In this document: positions 29,158 through 41,266 of the stretch, one piece after another
Position numbering within the stretch: the stretch's first letter is position 1
Layout: the number at the start of each line of letters is the position of its first letter
NCBI RefSeq assembly: GCF_003086295.3
Contig: NC_092048.1
Coordinates: 89,136,626 to 89,200,625, forward strand
Source of the DNA: Arachis hypogaea
Taxonomy: Eukaryota > Streptophyta > Magnoliopsida > Fabales > Fabaceae
Direction of reading: 5' to 3'
DNA length: 64,000 nt
Made by a program: the position numbers and the translations under genes
Notes under the pieces: model-generated
Told to the model about the DNA's origin: nothing
Seen by the model: the letters and a program-made list of their open reading frames with translations, nothing else
The model's database searches: none

Positions 29158-31416
29158 ATGGCGGACGACCATGACAACGACTATGATTCAGATCTAGAGG
29201 ACAGAATGCCGTACAAAAACGCGGACACTACACTAAAAGATACTCCGAAATCTAATGGAGACAAAAACTCATCACATCCGGGAGTAATAGAAGCGCTTCA
29301 AGAACATCTAAAGCAACTTGACAAAGAAAGCCAGCATCAACGAGAAGTTGGCAAGGATCTACAAAGAGAGGTAAGGAGACGTCGAGAGCTAGAAGATAAA
29401 ATCCTACAACTCGAAGCCGATCTCAAAGCAAAGGCTACCCGGACTACCCCTGAGGACAATTCACGCAAAGATCAAAATCCATTCACTAGGGACATCATGA
29501 AAACCAAAATTCCTAAGGACTTCAAACTTCCAGATATGACTCTGTATGATGGCACTACAGATCCCAACCATCATCTCAGCAACTTCAGAAGCAGAATGTA
29601 CCTCATCGACGCCTCGGACGCTGTACGCTGCAAAGCTTTTCCAACGACCCTCACGAAGACAGTAATTAGATGGTTCGACAACTTACCTCCTAAGTCCATC
29701 TCAAGCTTTGACGACCTAGCCAAAAAAATTCCTGGCCAGATTCTCCATCCAAAAAGACAAGGCCAATCATGCCCCCAGTCTACTAGGAATCAGGCAAGGA
29801 GATCGGGAAAGTCTTCGCAACTACATGGAGAGATTCAACAAAACATGCCTAGACATACAAAGCTTGCCAACAGAGGCCACCATCAAGGGCCTTATCAATG
29901 GCCTACGAGAGGGACCTTTCAGCCAATCTATATTGAAGAAATATCCCATATCTCTAGATGAGGTGCAGGAGCGAGCGGAAAAATATATCAACATGGAAGA
30001 AAACTCTTGGTTGGGAGAAACCTCAAAATCCGGATTCTCCTACCGAGACAAAGATAAAGAATCCAAAAAGAAGGAAGATCGACAAGGGGAAAAATTAAAA
30101 AATATCATAATTACACCCCTCTTAGGGTATCCCTGGTAGATGTCTACAAAGAAGTCTGCCATACGGAAAAGATACCCCCAGCTCGACCACTCAAAGGTAA
30201 AAGAGGAGGAGGAAATCGGAACGAATACTGTGAATATCACCGAGTCCGAGGGCATTCCACCAACGAATGCTTCGACTTAAAAAATATCATAGAAAAATTA
30301 GTAAGAGAAGGAAAACTAGATCGGTTTCTGGCCACCCGAGATGATGATCAAAGAAAGAGAAGAAGGGATGAAGATGTCGGACGAATCGAGCGATCACCTC
30401 GTACGCCAGAAAGACATGTCCATATGATACACAGAGGATTTGCAGGAGGAGGAATCTCCAAATTATCCTGCAAAAGATATCTCAAAGAAGTATATCATGT
30501 TGAAGGAAAGGAGGAAGCTCCCGACATCCCTGCAATCACATTCACCAAAAAAGATGCAACCGGTATCATCTTAGGACACGACGACCCCATGGTCATCACC
30601 ATCATACTGGCAAACGCCAATCTCCACCACACATTAATAGACCAAGGGAGCTCCGCCGACATCTTATTCAAAACTGCCTTCGACAAGCTCGGCTTAGAAG
30701 AAAAGGAGCTTAGAGCATACCCTAACAGCCTGTTCGGACTGGGAGATACCCCAGTACAACCGCTGGGATACGTGTCACTACATACAACCTTCAGAATAGG
30801 AAACCAATCCAGAACACTCAAGATAGACTACATAGTGGTCGACGTGAGTTCAGCCTACAATGCCCTAATAGGTCGGACAACACTAAATCAACTCGGTGCA
30901 ATAGTCTCAACTCCACATCTATGTATGAAATTCCCAACTACAGAAGGGATAGCTACAATAAAAGCAGATCAAAAGATGGCACGGCGCTGTTATAACGAAA
31001 GTCTAAACCTCAGAGGCAGAGGAGAAGAGTTCCATACAATTGAGCTCGGTGGAGTTCAGAGACGTGAAGAACTCCATCCACAACCCGAAGGAGACCTAGA
31101 CAAAGTTCAGATCGGGGATACCTCGGACAAAACAACTAATATTGGCACGATCCTGAAGGGAGACGCAAAAGAATTACTAGTACAGTTCTTACGAGATAAT
31201 GTCGATCTCTTCGCATGGAAAGCTGCAGACATGCCAGGCATAGACCAAGCTAATGAGTCACAAGTTGGCGGTCTATCCAAGATCTCGGCCGGTACAGCAG
31301 AGACGAAGAAAACTTGGGCCAGAACGATCCCAAGCTGTGGAAGAACAGGTACAAGCACTACTGGAGGCAGGATTCATAAGAGAACTCAAGTACCCACTAT
31401 GGCTAGCTAACGTCGT
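29158..31416 (+). pseudogene. gag: Element G gag and protease, frameshifted
   Basis: ATG at 29158 (MADDHDNDYDSDLEDR). An acidic N-terminus and coiled coil (about 29320-29430) precede a Tat-type Gag core (FKLPDMTLYDGTTDPNHHL, then RWFDNLPPKSISSFDDLA). An extra A in a seven-A run at 29722-29728 shifts the frame; the true frame continues as NYMERFNKTCLDIQ to about 30100, where a second shift returns it to the original frame. A zinc knuckle of C-x2-H-x4-H-x4-C form is at 30229-30270. The protease active-site D-Q-G-S-S is at 30640-30654 (LIDQGSSADILF). A third shift near 31250 leads into the start of RT (EAGFIRELKYPLWLANVV), where H is inserted. Confidence 0.88.
31412..31416. repeat. Imperfect target site duplication of element H
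   Basis: gtcgt left of H versus gtctt at 43516-43520 on the right. One mismatch, or a small deletion at the right junction, where the LTR also ends TA instead of CA. Confidence 0.5.
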
Positions 31417-32887
31417 TGATAAACCACTATTTTATGGTTTATATTGTGTTTAATTGTGTGGTTTTATCATGATCCTTACCCACTTATTCATTAAATTAGC
31501 ATGCATTTAGATTTCCTTCCTGAATTTATTACATGTTTGAAAACTGCTTCCTAGAGACTTTAATTATTTATTTTTAATTCTCCTTTATTCCATTCGATGC
31601 CGTGATCTGTGTGTTAAGTGTTTCAGACTTTATAGGGCATGAATGAGTTGGAGATTGAAAAGGAAGCTAGCAAAAATGGAAGAAACACAAGAATTTGAGG
31701 AGATAACCAGCGAGAAGTGACGCGGTCGCATGGTTCACGCGACCACGCGAAGGAGAGCAAATTGCAGTGACGCGGCCGCATGGCTCACGCGGCTGCGCAA
31801 ATTGGAAAAGTTCTGGCGACGCGGTAGCGTGGACGACGCGAACGCGTGGCGAGGAAAAGCACGAATGACGCGTCCGCATGGATGACGCGATCGCATGACA
31901 TGTGCGATCTGCATAATCTGCAGAATTCGTTGGGGGCGATTTTGGGCCCTATTTCGACCCAGTTTTCGGCTCGAAACAGCAGACTAGAGTCAAAGAACAT
32001 GCAGAAACAAATAACACATTCATTCAGAGACAGTTTCAGATCTAGTTTTACTCTCTTAGGTTTTTCTTTCTAGGTTTTAGAATTTTAATTTTGAATTGGT
32101 CTTAGCATTGGAATATTGAGAAGAGTTATTTCCTCATCAAGACTTCATTATTCTAGTTTGTTTTCTTAACTTGGTTCCATTCTTCTATGTTCCTTGTTTT
32201 GTTCAATTTTGTTACTTGAATATTTTTATGATTAATTAATGCAAGGATTATTTCTTTTTAATTCAATTTCAATTTCAATAATCATGTCTTCTTTTAATTT
32301 CCTTTCATGCGTTATGGATTCTTTATTTACAATGCGTAAGTAGTTTCCTTACTTGATGGGGAGTTGATAAAAAGGAATTCTTGAGTTGGAAGGATTGAAA
32401 GAAAAATTTGTAATTGGGTTAAAAGTTGGATTGCTATCCTGTCACCAACGCCAATCCCTTTGAACTAAGTGGGTTGCAACTTGTGAACAGATCTGGCATT
32501 CCAGCTTGTTTGACTTTCCCTTACTTGGTAAAAGATAACCAAACAGAACAACCATTAATTATAAATTAATCTTACATTCACTCCACCAATAATAGAAATT
32601 CCAACCAATCAACTCCCAGTCAAGGCTTTTATTCCTATTATTTAAATTTCCTCAATTTACATTCCAATTTACTTAGCTCAACTTCTTGGCACATCTGATT
32701 AATAAGGTAGCACACTTTTCTGCAACTCGTTGGGAGACGACCTGGGACTTAAAACTCCCAGTAATTTTTAATTTAATTCTCTGTGACATATTTCTAAATT
32801 GATAGGCAGATTTTCGGTGAGTTAAGAACTATACTTGCAACGTAACCATTTAATAATTTTTAATTCACCAGCTTCTGCGTCTCATCA
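31417..32887 (+). repeat. Element H 5' LTR (1471 bp)
   Basis: TGATAAACC...CTCATCA. Contains the block 31726-32418 that is absent from the 3' LTR, including the ACGCG palindrome cluster. Confidence 0.93.
31718..31898. repeat. ACGCG palindrome cluster in the H 5' LTR
   Basis: Eight or so degenerate copies in pairs: tgacgcggtcgcatgg then tcacgcgaccacgcg, and gacgcgtccgcatgg then gacgcgatcgcatg. Same class as B. Confidence 0.8.
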
Positions 32888-32892
32888 ATTTT

Positions 32893-32910
32893 TGGCGCCG
32901 TTGCCGGAGA
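32893..32910 (+). other. Primer binding site of element H
   Basis: TGGCGCCGTTGCCGGAGA, one mismatch to the tRNA-Asp complement. Confidence 0.9.
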
Positions 32911-33002
32911 GTTGCAATAGAGTGCTAATTTTATTAATTAGAATTTATTTATTTGCATTTTTTTTTATTTTGCTACTATGAGTTGCATGTTTCTTCCGTC
33001 AA

Positions 33003-34052
33003 ATGACGCGTTCACTTCTTGATTCGTGCTTGCTAATATTCGATCCTGAAATTGAAAGGACAATTTCATGAATAAGGCGAGAACAGCGTCGGTTAGCCCG
33101 CTCTGAGGGCGGATCTGAAAGTGAATCTGAGGAAGAAACCAGCCCCCGTTCTATTGATTCGGTTGTTTTACGTGCAGAAAACATGGCAGCTAGGAGAGTT
33201 ACCATCCAGGAGGAAGGAGCCCCTAATTTTACAATGCAACCGTTTCAAGCGCATCATCCAGCGGTAGCTACAGATTTTGAAATAAAGCCCGCACTGCTAA
33301 ATTTGATGCCCAGGTTTCATGGCCTACCTGCTCAAGAGCCTATCAAGCACTTGAGAGATTTCCAGGCAGCCTGTTCTACTGTCAGGCGTGATGGCACTGA
33401 TGAAACTTCAATACTGCTGAAAGCTTTTCCGTTTTCTCTTGAGGGAAAAGCAAGAGAGTGGTACTACACTCAACCTCTAGCAAATGTATCCAACTGGGAT
33501 ACACTCAGAAAGGAGTTTCTGGAGAAATTCTTCCCATCTGAAGTCACTGATAAGCTAAGGAAGGATATCTCCACAATTGTTCAAGATGACAATGAGACTC
33601 TCTTTGAATACTGGGAGCGCTTCAATAATCTTCTGGAAGCATGCCCCCACCACATGATTGACAAGATCGTGCTACTCAGCTATATCACACAGGGTATGAG
33701 GCCCCAAGATAAGACCATACTGGAAAGTGCCAGCAATGGGTCTATGAAGAAGTACAAGACCACTGATGAAGCTTGGCAATTGATCAGTGATTTAGCTGAA
33801 TCCACTAGGAACCACAGACAGAAGCAAGGCCATTCAAAAACTGTTACAGAAGTATCTTCTAGCAGCGAGACTGCTGCTCTACGTGAAGGCATCTGTGAAA
33901 TGACCAACTTGCTGAAGCAAATACAGTTGAATCAACAAGCTCAGCAAGCTCAACCTCCTCCACCACAGCAAAACCAACAACTAGTCCCACAAAGAATTTG
34001 CAGAATCTGTGCTGATTACAGCCATTACACTGATGAATGCCCACAGCTCTAA
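33003..34052 (+). pseudogene. gag: Element H gag (capsid and zinc knuckle)
   Basis: Frame opens at ATG 33003 (MTRSLLDSCLLIFDPEIER), has TGA at 33069-33071 and is then open from 33072; a shorter product could start at ATG 33183. Gag core: FEIKPALLNLMPRFHGLPAQ, ILLKAFPFSLEGKAREWYY, FLEKFFPSEVTDKLRKDI, YWERFNNLLEACPHH. A classical CCHC zinc knuckle C-x2-C-x4-H-x4-C is at 33999-34040, preceded by a Gln/Pro run. TAA at 34050-34052 interrupts; the frame goes on unchanged into pol. Confidence 0.9.
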
Positions 34053-37000
34053 CAAGAAGACAACATGGTGGCATCCACTCACAACTTCTATGACCGCCCC
34101 AACCAAGGGTACAATCAAAGTGGAAATAATAACCATGGATGGCAGGACAATTCAAACCAGAATTGGAGGGACAACAATAACAGAGGATTCAGAGATAATC
34201 AGGGAAATCAGAGGTGGAACAATAACAATAACAGGCAGCAAAATCAACCTTACAGAGCACCTCCCCTGAGGCAGAACCAAGGACCACAGAACAATCAGCA
34301 GCAGACCTCTCAATTTACCCATTCTTCTTCACCTTCTACTGAAGACCTACTGCAATCTTTTGAGAAAAGACAACATGCCATGGAAAGTAACATCATGAAT
34401 AGTATTAATGCCAGTCTGAAGGGTCTCACCTCTACTATGCAAGCTTTTATGACACAGTTTGTACCAGCACAAAATTCCAATAACCAACCTTCAAGCACCA
34501 TTGGAATACCCTCTCAACCATTACCCAACCCAAAGGGAGGCATTAATGCCATCACCCTGAGGTCCGGAACCACACTGCAGGAGAGGAATCAGGAGGAACC
34601 AAGCTCACCAGAATACGCCTCAGCTGAAGAGGTGGTAGAAATCGAAGATGTTGAAGAGGAAGAGGATATACAGGACATAGCTGAAGAAGAAATAGCTCAA
34701 CCACAGGAGGAAGCACCAAAAGGTGCAGACGCCACAGACAACACTACTCCTATTCCATTTCCACAACTTGCAAGGAAGCCCAGGAAGCAGCTGGAACCCG
34801 ATCCTAAAATGGTAGAGATATTCAAAAAGGTCAAGGTAACTGTTCCCCTTTTTGATGTTATTCAGCAGGTACCTAAATATGCAAAGTTTCTAAAAGACTT
34901 ATGTATCCATAAAGACAGAATTAATGAATTAGAAACTATTCCTTTAGGTAGTTCTATATCTGATTTAATGGGAGGATTACCTGAAAAATGTAGTGATCCA
35001 GGTCCTTGCATAGTTAGTTGTACTATTGGTGGTGTAGTAATTTACGATTGCATGTGTGATTTAGGAGCATGTGTCAGTATAATGCCTTTGTCTATATATG
35101 ATGTTTTGAGGCTCCCTCCCTTAAAAAGGTCGGCAACTCGTTTTGTGTTAGCAGATAAAAGCATTATTACAGTGGCTGGAGTTGCTGAAGATGTTTTGGT
35201 GAACATTAAAGGGCTCACATTTCCCACTGATTTTTATATCTTGGAGATGCCCCACAATGATTCAGATAAGCCATCATCAATCCTACTTGGAAGACCATTC
35301 CTGAAGACATCAAAATTCAAATTGGATGCTTTTTCAGGAACATACTCCTTTGAAATAGATGGCCGCATAGTAATCTTCAATCTGAATGGAGTCATTGACA
35401 ATCCCCCAGAAGATCGTTCTATCTTCCAGTGTGATGTCATAGACGAAAGTGTGGCTGAAATTCAAGAGGAAGAGTTTGAAGAGAGGCACACTGGACAAGG
35501 TCCCAGTGTGGGGACCCTCTTAACTGACAATGAGGGCACTTCGCCATTTTCACAAGCCCCAGATAATCCAGAGCCTGCCCATGATCAAAAGTTAGAATTG
35601 AAACCTCTCCCTCCACATCTCAAATATGCTTATCTTGAGGATGAGCAGAAGCTTCCGGTTATTATTGCAAGGGAACTGACTTCTCAACAAGAAGAGCAGT
35701 TACTTGATGTACTGAGGAAGCATAAGAAGGCAATTGGGTGGAGTTTGGCAGACATAGTGGGAATCAACCCTCAAGTATGCGAGCATAGAATATTTCTTGA
35801 AGAGGGAGCAAGACCTGTCCGTCAACCCCAGAGAAGATTGAATCCCACCATCTTGGAAGTTGTCAAAAAGGAAGTGACCAGACTATTGGAAGCAGGTATC
35901 ATATATCCCATTTCAGACAGTGAATGGGTAAGCCCAGTACAAGTGGTGCCCAAGAAATCTGGAGTCACTACAGTGAAGAGTGAGCATGGAGAGCTCATAG
36001 CAACTAGAGTTCAGAATGCTTGGAAAGTCTGCATTGATTACAGGCGTCTCAACCAAGCTACCCGTAAGGATCACTACCCACTTCCATTCATTGATCAAAT
36101 GCTGGATCGCCTGTCAGGTAAATCACATTATTGCTTTTTAGATGGTTACACAGGTTATTTCCAGATTCATATAGCTCCTGAGGATCAGGAAAAGACTACT
36201 TTTACATGTCCTTTTGGGACCTATGCTTATAAGAGAATGCCCTTTGGCTTGTGCAATGCACCAGCTACCTTCCAAAGGTGCATGATGAGTCTTTTCTCTG
36301 ATCTTATCGAGGACTGTATGGAAGTTTTTATGGACGATTTTAGCGTTTACGATGATTCTTTTAGCCTTTGCTTAGATGGATTATCTCGAGTATTAGATAG
36401 ATGTGTTAACACAAATCTTGTATTGAATTTCGAAAAATGCCACTTTATGGTAAAACAATGGATTGTATTAGGACATGTGGTATCTAATAATGGTATCTCT
36501 GTAAACCCAGCAAAGGTGAATGTTATTTCTAGTTTACCTTACCCCTCTTCTGTGAGGGAAGTCCGTTCGTTCCTTGGCCATGCAGGTTTCTACATGAGAT
36601 TTATTAAGGACTTTAGTAAGGTGGCACTTTCCTTGTCCAGATTACTGCAGAAGGATATTGAGTTCGAGTTCAGTGAGGATTGCGAACAAGCGTTTGATAA
36701 GCTAAAGACTGCTCTAACTCAAGCCCCAATTGTGAGAGGATCAGACTGGAGTCAGCCGTTTGAAATCATGTGCGATGCTTCCAACCATGCAGTAGGAGCA
36801 GCGCTGGCTCATCGCGAAGGTAAGGATCCTTTTGTTATTGCCTATGCGTCTAAGACTTTAGACACTGCCCAGTCCAATTATACTACTACTGAGAAAGAGC
36901 TTCTGGCTATTGTTTTTGCTCTGGATAAATTCCGAGCCTATTTACTTGGTACTAGAGTAGTAGTGTATTCGGACCATGCAGCTCTAAAGTATCTATTAGC

Positions 37001-38504
37001 TAAAAAGGAATCCAAACCAAGACTTATACGTTGGATACTGCTGTTACAAGAATTTGATTTAGAAATAAAGGATAGGAGTGGTAATCAGAATTTAGTAGCA
37101 GACCACTTGAGTCGCCTTGAACATATTAAGGATGATTCTACCCCTATAGATGATAATTTTCCTTTTGACAACCTGCAAGCAGTATCTGCGGTAATCCCTT
37201 GGTATGCACCTGTTGCTAATTATTTAGTTAGCCGCACATTTCCTCCACATTTTTCTAAACATCAAAGAGACAAGCTGAAAAGCGAGTCTAAATATTATAT
37301 ATGGGATGACCCATATTTATGGAGATGTGGCGCTGACCAGATAATTAGACATTGTGTGCCTCATTCAGAATTCCAGTCCATTTTAGAGGCCTGTCACTCA
37401 TCTGAGAGTGGAGGACATTTTGGCCCTCAAAGAACAGCTAGAAAGATCTTAGACTGCGGATTCTGGTGGCCTACTCTTTTTAGAGACGCTGCTGAGTTTT
37501 GTAAATCCTGCCCCCCATGCCAGAAATTTGGTAATATATCCAGGAGGGATGAGATGCCTCAACAATATATGCGCTTCTGTGAAATTTTTTATGTTTGGGG
37601 CATTGACTTCATGGGTCCATTTCCAAATTCTAATGGATATTTTTATATATTGTTAGCTGTGGATTATGTTTCCAAATGGGTAGAAGCAATTCCTACCCGC
37701 ACTGATGATGCTAACACTGTTGTTTCCTTTGTGAGAAACCATATTATATGTCGCTTTGGATCACCACGAGCAATCGTGAGCGATCAAGGCACCCATTTTT
37801 GTAACAGAAGACTAACAGGATTGATGAAGAAGCATTGGATAATCCATAAAGTTGCAACAGCTTACCATCCCCAAACTAATGGGCAAGCCGAGGTATCAAA
37901 CAGAGAAGTTAAGCGTATCTTGCAAAAGATAGTAAAGCCTCACAGAAAAGACTAGAGCACCAGGCTACAAGATGCACTGTGGGCATATAGAACAGCATAC
38001 AAGACGCCCATTGGGATGAGTCCCTTCCGCTTGGTTTATGGAAAAGCTTGTCATCTCCCAGTTGAAATAGAACACAGAGCCTTCTGGGCAGTTAAGGAGT
38101 GCAACATGGGAATTGAGAACGCCAGAGCTGAAAGGAAGTTACAACTGCAGGAACTGGAGAACCTTCGCCTAGAAGCTTATGAGAACTCCAGAATTTACAA
38201 GGAAAAGATGAAAGCTGTGCATGATCAGAACATCAAGAAGAAAGAGTTTCAACCTGGAGATTTTGTCCTCCTTTACAAATCTCGACTAAGGCTCATGCCC
38301 GGTAAGTTGAGATCAAAATGGGAAGATCCATACAGAGTAGAGAAGGCTGAACCGTACGGAGTTTATCACCTAAGCCATCCTTCAAGCTCTGAACTTATTA
38401 AGGACAATGGACAACGCCTGAAGCTGTACCATGGTGAGAAGGTGCAAAAAAATAAGGAGCTTGAGATCTTCCGCCTGGAAGATCCCCACATAGCAGCCGA
38501 TTGA
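34053..38504 (+). pseudogene. pol: Element H pol: protease, RT, RNase H, integrase (one late stop)
   Basis: Open from 34053 to TAG at 37953-37955 (an intact 1296-residue stretch from ATG 34065), then open again to the natural stop at 38502-38504. In order: Asn/Gly/Arg-rich linker; acidic region; protease with D-L-G-A-C active site at 35058-35072 and ILLGRPFLK; RT with KVCIDYRRLNQATRKDHYPL and catalytic FMDD at 36327-36338; RNase H (IMCDASNHAVGAAL, YTTTEKELLAIVFAL); integrase with zinc-binding residues (CPPCQKFG) and D-58-D-35-E triad (37605, 37782, 37890). The stop falls after the catalytic core, in the C-terminal DNA-binding region, at a Trp position in relatives. All catalytic residues of protease, RT and integrase are present. 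Confidence 0.93.
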
Positions 38505-38547
38505 GCTAGTGGAGCGTCCAACTTACGGACGTTAAAGCAAAGTGCTT

Positions 38548-38565
38548 GGTGGGAGACAACCCACC
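38548..38565 (+). other. Post-pol hairpin (GGTGGG-AGACAA-CCCACC) in element H
   Basis: Perfect six-pair stem 44 bases after the pol stop, preceded by aaagtgctt. Identical stem and loop to B at 16451-16468. Confidence 0.7.
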
Positions 38566-38691
38566 GCGGTATGATCGTTCTTTTCTTCACTTTTAGTTTT
38601 TCTTCTTTAATAACTCTTCTCTTTATTAGTGCTTTCGTGCATTTGCATTTCATGCCTTCATATTTCTTTTTAAAAAAAAGGGTTTTTCACC

Positions 38692-39220
38692 GCGCGACGC
38701 GATCGCATCAGCGACGCGTCCGCATCGCAAAGAGGGTGGAGAAAACAAATAAACGAACAGAGAGTTCGGCTGGAGTCCGGCTGGAGGCATGCCAATGGCA
38801 CAAATCGACCCACGCGACCGCGTCTCTGACGCGTTTGCGTCGCATAGGAATCATGGCCTCCCACGCGACCGCGTGCCCTGTATTTTCGACGTAAAAGGGT
38901 GCACACTGAGATATTGTGCAAGAGTAGTGCTGGATTGGTGCTGGAAGCACAATCCTTTTCACGCGACCGCGTCGCCGATGCGGCCGCGTCACCCATTTTA
39001 TAACGCACACTCATGCGATCGCGTGACCCACGCGATCGCGTCACCGAATTTTGGCAATTAAAATAAATCGAACAGAGAGTTGTGCTGGAGCGAGGCTGCA
39101 CTCGCGCCAGCAGCGTAACACGGGTCACGCGACCGCATGACTGATGCGATCGCGTCCCCTTACCTGAGGCACACCCACGCGAATGCGTGCCCCACGTGGC
39201 CGTGTCGCATGCGCCGCACA
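38692..39220. repeat. ACGCGnnCGCGT palindrome cluster after H pol
   Basis: About sixteen copies, for example acgcgatcgcat, acgcgaccgcgt, acgcgatcgcgt and tgcgatcgcgtg, usually paired. Between the copies are direct repeats such as aaaataaatcgaacagagagtt/aaacaaataaacgaacagagagtt. Located, as in B, A and E, between the post-ORF hairpin and ORF3. Confidence 0.85.
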
Positions 39221-40001
39221 GCTCAACCTAAATTGCTAAATTATCTTATCTTTCTCTCCCCCAAATCCTAATTTTTCTTTTCCCTCTTTATTTCTTCCTT
39301 CCCCCTTCTATCTCACCTTTCACTCTCTATCTCTCTCACCACCATTAACAAGGTTTTACCTTCTTCTTCCTTCTTCTCTTTTCCATCATTCTTATTATAT
39401 TATATACATTTTTATTTTCTTTTTCCCTCCTCTTTCTTTTCACTTTTGTATTTCATTTTCTTCTTTCCCTTTTTATATGGTGCTAGAAAATTTTTGAGTC
39501 ATTACCCCTCATTATATGCTTGTGACTTGTTACAATTTATTTGACAATTATTATTATTTTTTTTAAGGGGATTGCTTGCATGTTCAATTTCCTACTTTTT
39601 ATATCTTACTTACCATGCATGCCATGTGTTTGTGAAAAAGCCTATATAGCCCTATGCACTTTTCTACATTACTTTACTCTACTATTCAATGCTTGCTTTT
39701 CACAAATTCTCCTTATTATTTTATTAATTAAATTCAATTGTCAATACAAACGTGATGGTTTGTTACGAAGTAATGCTTGGTCTATGCTACTCATGCCCTT
39801 TGCCAGCATGCCAATAAACACCTTGCATTCACTTGTTTTTATCTGCACTAGTTATTTTCCATTAATGGCTTTTCATATGTACTCGAGAGCATGTGTTAAT
39901 GTCATCTACATTTTGATGTGCATCATTCACCCTCTTTTCCGTTTCCTTCCCTGCTGTATGTCTCCTTAAATTTAATTTTCTTTCTCTTCCCTTCTTTTAG
40001 G
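39221..40001 (+). other. Pyrimidine-rich region before H ORF3 with probable splice acceptor
   Basis: C/T-rich with no convincing ORF (the hydrophobic frame 39541-39969 is translation of pyrimidine tracts). It ends ctcttcccttcttttag directly before gATG of ORF3, a strong plant 3' splice site. Confidence 0.55.
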
Positions 40002-41254
40002 ATGGCCACCAAGAAAGGAAAGGAGAAAGCAACTTCCAAACCACCAGCAAGAAGAGGAACTAAAAGAGCATTAGTGGCAGAGCCTTCTTCAACCGCCGTC
40101 AAGCCCTCAACAAAAAGAGTTAAGCGGATAATAAAAGTTGACGATAAGGAGAAAGCCTTTCCAGCAAAGGACACTGCGCGATTTTCCAATCGCAACTGTG
40201 AGCAGATGTTCCCTATCATGGCAGAAAGGAATTATAACAATGAATACCTTCTTATCCTCCCGCCCAATATTGCAACCTTTGTTGAGCCGCAACTTGAGCG
40301 AAGACAATGGGGTTTCCTACGGAGACAGCCGAGGCAGGTCAATCTTTCTTGGGTAGTTGAGTTCAACTCCAACTTCTACATGCCGGCCCTGCAGTCTGTT
40401 TATGTCCGGCAAAAGCAAGTCCCCATCACAGAAGAGGCCATTCAGCAAGCTCTGAATCTTCCCCCTATTCCAACAGGAATGGATGCTTTTCAAGAAGCCA
40501 CTCTTCAGCGCCAGAGATACCAATTCGACTGGGACTCCGTTCTCGGAGTCATCGCATTACCTGGCAGCCGTTGGATCTACGAATACCACCGTACCCCCCT
40601 AAGGGAATCTTGGCTTCAGCACTTACCTTGGAGGCTCGCGTATGGGCACAGATCATGTCCCATTACGTCTTTCCGAGCACTCATGAGTCCTCCTTCACTG
40701 CGGACATGGCTGTTCTACTATGGTGCATCCTTACAAACCAACCTCTGAATCTCTCAAGACATATCCGGAATGCTATAGAACACGTACAAATTACGGGCAA
40801 CTTACCTTTCCCCACCCTGGTCTCAGATCTTGTCTCAGCAGCCGGAATCTCATACAGTGCTGGGGACACCAAAGCCATGCTTCCACGGGATGATCAGTAT
40901 GTCCCTAACGGGAAATACCTCAGACTCTCAGCAGCCACTACAAGCCTTCCTACTGCTCCAGTTGAAGATAATCCTTCTTCAACACCACAAGCATCTACAA
41001 TTGAGAAATTGCTCCAGCAGATAATCGAATGGTTGGATCGGCAAGAACAGAAAGCAAAGATGAGAGAGCGCCGTAACGAGCGCCGATTCAAACACCTCAA
41101 GGAGCTACTCAAAGGACATTTCAGAGACTCAGACACCCTGGACTCCACTTCCTTTACCAGCACAGGGAGCCATGACGGCCACGCCTGTGAAGATACTGCT
41201 ACCAGCCCACCCCTGTTTCTGACAGATGGCACCGAGGACGGTGCAAAGCCTTAA
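40002..41254 (+). pseudogene. Element H ORF3: putative plant transposon protein type, frameshifted
   Basis: ATG 40002 (MATKKGKEKATSKPPARRGT), basic N-terminus as in B ORF3. Conserved blocks: FSNRNCEQMFPIM, RRQWGFLRRQPRQV, LSWVVEFNSNFYMP, YQFDWDSVLGVIALPG. A frameshift near 40590 moves to the frame open from 40571, which continues LEARVWAQIMSHYVFPSTHE, a predicted helix rich in Arg/Glu (QEQKAKMRERRNERRFKHL) and a Ser/Thr-rich end. The stop TAA at 41252-41254 overlaps a polypurine-like tract, and the last codons encode the GAGGAC hairpin. About 40% of blocks match B ORF3 by eye. Function unknown. Confidence 0.78.
41229..41244 (+). other. GAGGAC-loop hairpin at the end of H ORF3
   Basis: GCACCG-AGGA-CGGTGC, six perfect pairs within the last codons of ORF3, six bases before ttaagtgtggggaggt. 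Confidence 0.7.
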
Positions 41255-41266
41255 GTGTGGGGAGGT
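41251..41266 (+). other. Internal polypurine-tract-like copy in element H
   Basis: ttaagtgtggggaggt, identical to the terminal tract, but 1.47 kb upstream of the 3' LTR. Its first bases form the ORF3 stop codon. Confidence 0.7.

Noticed and set aside
34009..34269. Overlapping plus-frame ORF in the Asn-rich linker of H
   Set aside because: Alternative-frame translation of repetitive codons; the pol frame is clearly the conserved one.
39541..39969. 142-residue hydrophobic ORF before H ORF3
   Set aside because: T-rich DNA gives Phe/Leu/Ile runs; it has no counterpart in B, and the acceptor plus ORF3 follow at once.
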